Assembly: GCF_030062155.1 (NCBI RefSeq)
Contig: NZ_CP118269.1
Location: forward strand, 992,001 to 1,056,000
Direction of reading: 5' to 3'
Origin: Pantoea sp. Lij88
Lineage (GTDB): Bacteria > Pseudomonadota > Gammaproteobacteria > Enterobacterales > Enterobacteriaceae
DNA: 64,000 nucleotides
In this document: one piece after another, positions 60,294-64,000 of the stretch
Layout of the letters: each line of letters starts with the position of its first letter
Numbering within the stretch: position 1 is the first letter of the stretch
Notes under the pieces: model-generated
What the model was told of the DNA's origin: nothing
Database searches by the model: none
Seen by the model: only the letters and a program-made list of their open reading frames with translations
Translations under genes and position numbers: made by a program

Positions 60294-62630
60294 ATGCAGG
60301 GCGTGATCAACATCAGCGCCATTAAAAAGCGGTGGCTCGCGCTGCCGCTTTTTTTTCTGGCGTTATGGCTGGCGACGTGGGGACTGGATCGGCTGTTCCC
60401 GCTGCCGCTTAAACAGGTGCAGCCTGCGCGGGTGATTGTCGCCAGCGACGGCACGCCGCTCTGGCGCTTTGCTGACAGCAAGGGTATCTGGCGCTATCCC
60501 GTCACGCCAGAGGAGGTGGCTCCGGCTTACCTGCAGGCGCTGCTCACCTATGAAGATCGCTGGTTCTGGTATCACCCCGGCATCAATCCCCTGGCGCTGG
60601 TGCGTGCGGCCTGGCAGGATTTGCGCCATCAAAGCGTCATTTCCGGCGGCAGCACGCTGACCATGCAGGTGGCTCGCCTTATCGATCCGCAACCCCGCAC
60701 GCTGCGGGGCAAGCTGATTCAGGCGTGGCGGGCGCTGCAACTGGAGTGGCATCTTTCCAAGCGTGACATCCTGACGCTCTACCTTAACCGTGCGCCCTTT
60801 GGCGGCACGCTGGAAGGGGTGGGCGCGGCAAGCTGGAGCTGGCTGGGGAAATCTCCGTCACAGCTGACGCCGGGCGAGGCGGCGCTGCTGGCGGTTTTGC
60901 CGCAGGCACCCAGTCGTTTGCGGCCCGATCGCTGGCCGGAGCGGGCAGAAGCCGCACGCAATAAAGTGCTGGATCGGCTGGCGGAGTACCGCATCTGGTC
61001 TGCTGAACAGGTGGCGGAAATCCGTCAGGAGCCGGTCTGGCTGCCGCCACGGCAGATGCCGCAGATGGCGCCGCTGCTGGCCCGGCGTCTGCTGTCGATC
61101 AGCGCCAGCGACAAGATTGTCTCCACGCTCGATCCTTCACTGCAGCGCGAACTGGAAAGCCTGGCGCTGAACGTTAAAAACCAGCTTCCGCCTCGCACTT
61201 CGCTGGCGATGCTGGTGGTGGATCACACCACTATGGCGGTTCGCGGCTACGTCGGCTCGGCTGACTTTACCGATGACAGCCGTTTTGGGCATGTGGATAT
61301 GATCGCCAGCGTGCGCTCGCCCGGTTCGGTGTTAAAACCTTTTATTTACGGCATGGCGCTGGACGAGGGGCTGATTCATGCCGAATCGCTGCTGCAGGAT
61401 GTGCCGCGTCGCTTTGGCGATTACCGGCCAGGCAACTTTGACACCGGCTTTCACGGGCCGGTCAGTGCCAGCGATGCACTGGTGCGATCCCTGAATCTGC
61501 CTGCCGTGCAGGTGCTGGAGGCGCTGGGACCGAAAAACGTTGCGGCGCGTCTGCGCAATGTGGGTCTGAATTTACGTTTCCCGCCCGGCGCTGAACCCAA
61601 TCTTTCACTGATTCTTGGCGGCACCGGGGCGCGCATGGATGAGATCGTCGCGGCCTACAGCGCCTTTGCCCGTCACGGCAATGCCGCTCAGCTGCGCTGG
61701 ACGCCCGATCAACCATTGCAGCAGCGACCGCTGCTATCAAAGGAATCGGCGTGGATCATCCGGCGTATTCTCGCAGGCGAAGCGCAGCCTGCCGGTAATG
61801 GCAGCGTACCCGACGTGGTGCCGCTGGCCTGGAAGACCGGCACCAGTTACGGCTACCGTGACGCCTGGTCGGTGGGGATTAATCCGCGTTATCTGATTGG
61901 CGTCTGGGTCGGGCGACCGGATGCGACGCCGGTTGCCGGGCAGTTTGGTTTCGCCTCTGCCGTGCCGATTATGAATCAGATTAACAGCGTGCTGATGAGC
62001 CGCCTGGGCAGACGCGACGTGCCGGTCGATCCACGCCCGGCTTCGGTGACGGTCGCGACCATCTGCTGGCCAGGCGGTCAGCCGCTGCCTGCCGGAGATG
62101 AAAACTGTCGCCAGCGGCGGCAAAGCTGGGTCGCCTCGGATACGCTGCCGCCAACCCTGCTGGCACCGGGTCAGGAGAGCCTCAGTGGATTACGCCTGGG
62201 CTACTGGCAGAATGCGCAGGGACTGCGCGTCGCAGCAGATTGCCCCGGCGCGACCCGTCACGAACGGCTGGTCTGGCCGCTGCCGCTGGAAGCCTGGCTG
62301 CCGCCTCAGGAGCGACGGGCGCAGCGCTTACCGCATGCGGATCCCCATTGCCCGCCGTTACAGCAGGGCAATAGCGCACCGCTGATCGTCACCGGCGTCA
62401 TTGAAGGACAAATCGTTAAACCGCTGCCGGGCAATAGCGTGCTGATGATTCCGGTCGCGGTGCAGGGAGGGAAGGGCACGCAGCGCTGGTGGTTCCTGAA
62501 TGGTGAACCGCTGATGACGCAACATGCGGCGGACAGCCTCTCGCTCCGCCTTGATCATCCGGGCGAGTATCAGCTGGTGGTGATGGATGAAGAGGGGCAG
62601 CTTGTCTCGGTCACGTTCAGTCGGGGCTGA
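60294..62630 (+). CDS. pbpC: Penicillin-binding protein 1C
   Basis: Class A-like peptidoglycan synthase, paired with YfhM. One N-terminal membrane anchor (about 13-33). The GT51 glycosyltransferase domain has T-Y-E-D-R-W-F-W-Y-H-P-G and G-G-S-T-L-T-M-Q-V-A-R. The transpeptidase domain has the S-x-x-K serine S345 (S-P-G-S-V-L-K-P-F) and K-T-G-T-S. A C-terminal BiPBP_C-type domain ends the 778 residues. GTG 60303 is an alternative start with better ribosome-site spacing. Confidence 0.95.
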   Translation: MQGVINISAIKKRWLALPLFFLALWLATWGLDRLFPLPLKQVQPARVIVASDGTPLWRFADSKGIWRYPVTPEEVAPAYLQALLTYEDRWFWYHPGINPLALVRAAWQDLRHQSVISGGSTLTMQVARLIDPQPRTLRGKLIQAWRALQLEWHLSKRDILTLYLNRAPFGGTLEGVGAASWSWLGKSPSQLTPGEAALLAVLPQAPSRLRPDRWPERAEAARNKVLDRLAEYRIWSAEQVAEIRQEPVWLPPRQMPQMAPLLARRLLSISASDKIVSTLDPSLQRELESLALNVKNQLPPRTSLAMLVVDHTTMAVRGYVGSADFTDDSRFGHVDMIASVRSPGSVLKPFIYGMALDEGLIHAESLLQDVPRRFGDYRPGNFDTGFHGPVSASDALVRSLNLPAVQVLEALGPKNVAARLRNVGLNLRFPPGAEPNLSLILGGTGARMDEIVAAYSAFARHGNAAQLRWTPDQPLQQRPLLSKESAWIIRRILAGEAQPAGNGSVPDVVPLAWKTGTSYGYRDAWSVGINPRYLIGVWVGRPDATPVAGQFGFASAVPIMNQINSVLMSRLGRRDVPVDPRPASVTVATICWPGGQPLPAGDENCRQRRQSWVASDTLPPTLLAPGQESLSGLRLGYWQNAQGLRVAADCPGATRHERLVWPLPLEAWLPPQERRAQRLPHADPHCPPLQQGNSAPLIVTGVIEGQIVKPLPGNSVLMIPVAVQGGKGTQRWWFLNGEPLMTQHAADSLSLRLDHPGEYQLVVMDEEGQLVSVTFSRG

Positions 62631-62734
62631 CGCTTTTCTGCGCTAAATCATAACCGTTGCGCGTCTGCTTCGACTCAGATCAAGAATTTTCAACAAATCA
62701 GGGATCTCTGGTAGGCAATGCCGGACTCAGCCCC

Positions 62735-62740
62735 TATAAT
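62735..62740 (+). promoter_or_regulatory. Probable -10 of ndk promoter
   Basis: TATAAT, about 66 bases before the ndk start. The -35 region is not clear. Confidence 0.5.
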
Positions 62741-62805
62741 CGGCGCCGTTTCTTAACCGGGGCGGACGCCACCGGTTTCTTCAGAACGTCAAGACAGAGG
62801 TCATC

Positions 62806-63237
62806 ATGGCAATCGAACGTACTTTTTCTATCATCAAGCCAAACGCCGTCGCTAAAAATGTGATTGGTGCTATCTACAACCGTTTTGAAAGCGCTGGCTT
62901 CAAAATCGTTGGCGCAAAAATGCTGCAGCTGAGCAAAGAGCAGGCTGAAGGTTTTTATGCTGAGCACCAGGGCAAGCCATTCTTCGATGGTCTGGTTGAA
63001 TTCATGACCTCTGGCCCGGTTGTTGTTTCCGTGCTGGAAGGTGAAAATGCCGTTCAGCGTCACCGTGACCTGATGGGTGCAACTAACCCGGCTAACGCAC
63101 TGGCTGGCACACTGCGTGCTGACTACGCAGACAGCTTCACCGAAAACGCGACCCACGGTTCAGACTCTGCTGAGTCTGCTGCCCGCGAAATCGCCTATTT
63201 CTTCGGCGAAAACGAAATCTGCCCACGTACCCGTTAA
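62806..63237 (+). CDS. ndk: Nucleoside diphosphate kinase
   Basis: Balances NTP pools by transferring the gamma-phosphate through a phosphohistidine. 143 residues. The catalytic histidine is H117 in N-A-T-H-G-S-D-S, and the N-terminal [11 protein letters not shown] motif is present. A -10-like TATAAT precedes it, and a 14-bp terminator stem separates it from rlmN. Confidence 0.98.
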   Translation: MAIERTFSIIKPNAVAKNVIGAIYNRFESAGFKIVGAKMLQLSKEQAEGFYAEHQGKPFFDGLVEFMTSGPVVVSVLEGENAVQRHRDLMGATNPANALAGTLRADYADSFTENATHGSDSAESAAREIAYFFGENEICPRTR

Positions 63238-63328
63238 TCGCCTCGCGATAAACGTTACATCGGCTTTACAAAAATCTGCGCAGGGGAGGTCACTCCCGCC
63301 TGTTATCAGGCCGCAGATGTTGTACAAT

Positions 63329-63371
63329 ATTGCGCCTTCATTGACATCGCTTAATGAAGGCGCAATTTTTT
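63329..63371 (+). terminator. ndk terminator with 14-bp perfect stem
   Basis: ATTGCGCCTTCATT (63329-63342) pairs fully with AATGAAGGCGCAAT (63353-63366), followed by a T-run. It lies about 50 bases before rlmN. Confidence 0.9.
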
Positions 63372-63423
63372 CACCTATCCCTGAACAGCGCCATAACGTG
63401 TAACAACGAGGCCAGAGAATATT

Positions 63424-64000
63424 ATGTCCGAACAGATTGAGACGTCCGCGTCCGCATCCCCCATTGTCGTTTCCCCGAAAAGCCAGAAAATAAACCTGCT
63501 GGATCTTAACCGTCAGCAGATGCGCGAATTCTTCCTGTCGCTGGGCGAAAAGCCGTTCCGCGCCGATCAGGTCATGAAGTGGATTTATCACTACTGCTGC
63601 GATGACTTCGAGCAGATGACCGACATCAACAAAAAGCTGCGTAACCGGCTGATGGAGCTGACGGAAATCCGCGCGCCAGAAGTGGCGGAAGAGCTGCGCT
63701 CCACCGACGGCACCATTAAATGGGCTATTCGCGTGGGCGACCAGCTGGTGGAAACGGTCTATATCCCGGAAGGGGACCGCGCTACGCTCTGTGTCTCTTC
63801 ACAGGTGGGTTGTGCGCTGGAGTGTAAATTCTGTTCGACCGCACAGCAGGGCTTTAACCGTAACCTGCGGGTGTCAGAAATTATTGGTCAGGTGTGGCGT
63901 GCGGCGAAAATTGTCGGCGCAGCAAAAATCACCGGCCAGCGTCCTATCACCAACGTGGTGATGATGGGCATGGGCGAGCCGCTGCTCAACCTCAATAACG
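63424..64000 (+). CDS. rlmN: Dual-specificity rRNA/tRNA methyltransferase RlmN (3' end beyond window)
   Basis: Radical-SAM enzyme that makes 2-methyladenosine at A2503 of 23S rRNA and A37 of several tRNAs. The first 192 residues are seen. The radical-SAM cysteines lie in [10 protein letters not shown], followed by M-G-M-G-E-P-L-L-N, the SAM-binding G-E-P motif. The frame is open to the end of the window, so the gene is truncated only by the window edge. Confidence 0.96.
   Translation, partial: MSEQIETSASASPIVVSPKSQKINLLDLNRQQMREFFLSLGEKPFRADQVMKWIYHYCCDDFEQMTDINKKLRNRLMELTEIRAPEVAEELRSTDGTIKWAIRVGDQLVETVYIPEGDRATLCVSSQVGCALECKFCSTAQQGFNRNLRVSEIIGQVWRAAKIVGAAKITGQRPITNVVMMGMGEPLLNLNN

Overview
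The window is chromosomal DNA from a member of the Enterobacterales. Gene order from ssrA-smpB to ndk-rlmN follows the Escherichia coli K-12 ssrA/suhB/isc/ndk neighbourhood closely, and the proteins are very E. coli-like. The lineage-specific differences (a cut-down isc operon, an inserted zevAB-like pair, a short palindromic repeat family) suggest Erwiniaceae, most likely Pantoea or a close relative. That assignment is inference from content. There are no rRNA genes, CRISPR arrays or IS elements, and tmRNA is the only tRNA-like gene.

Positions 1-5900 are the end of an integrated island. A CP4-57/P4-type integrase (4501-5742) sits against the 3' end of ssrA. Its visible cargo is a 953-residue protein with a nuclease-like N-terminus, a P-loop NTPase and a TPR-like C-terminus, plus a DUF4365-type nuclease-like protein. 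The second att site lies left of the window. This is the region most likely to hold a poorly described system, probably antiphage defence (inference).

Positions 5945-35120 are core housekeeping genes. They cover trans-translation (ssrA, smpB), ratAB, bamE, SOS-controlled recN, nadK, heat-shock grpE, ung, FNR-type grcA, srmB, trmN/nadB, the sigma-E operon rpoE-rseABC, lepA-lepB-rnc-era-recO-pdxJ-acpS, then yfhL, yfhH, pgpC, tadA, mltF and purL. Regulatory sites can be read directly: LexA, sigma-32, FNR, NadR, sigma-E and PurR.

Positions 35121-39606 hold the glmY small RNA with GlrR boxes and a sigma-54 promoter, the glrK-qseG-glrR operon that controls it, and glnB. Then come hmp (NsrR box) divergent from glyA (PurR box), hcaT, csiE, a zevAB-like metal transport pair with a Zur-like palindrome, an unassigned membrane protein, suhB (boxA leader) and trmJ.

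Positions 49994-55248 hold a reduced isc locus. Three contiguous 25-bp IscR-type repeats precede iscR and an iscS that lacks its usual C-terminal tail. iscU, iscA, hscB, hscA, fdx and iscX are absent, and pepB-sseB-sseA follow directly. Next come a giant alpha-2-macroglobulin gene (yfhM) with pbpC, then ndk and the start of rlmN, which runs off the window.

Two copies of a palindromic intergenic repeat (39684-39905 and 54218-54358, opposite orientations) share both ends and differ in the interior. A separate hairpin cluster separates rnc from era, which usually touch.
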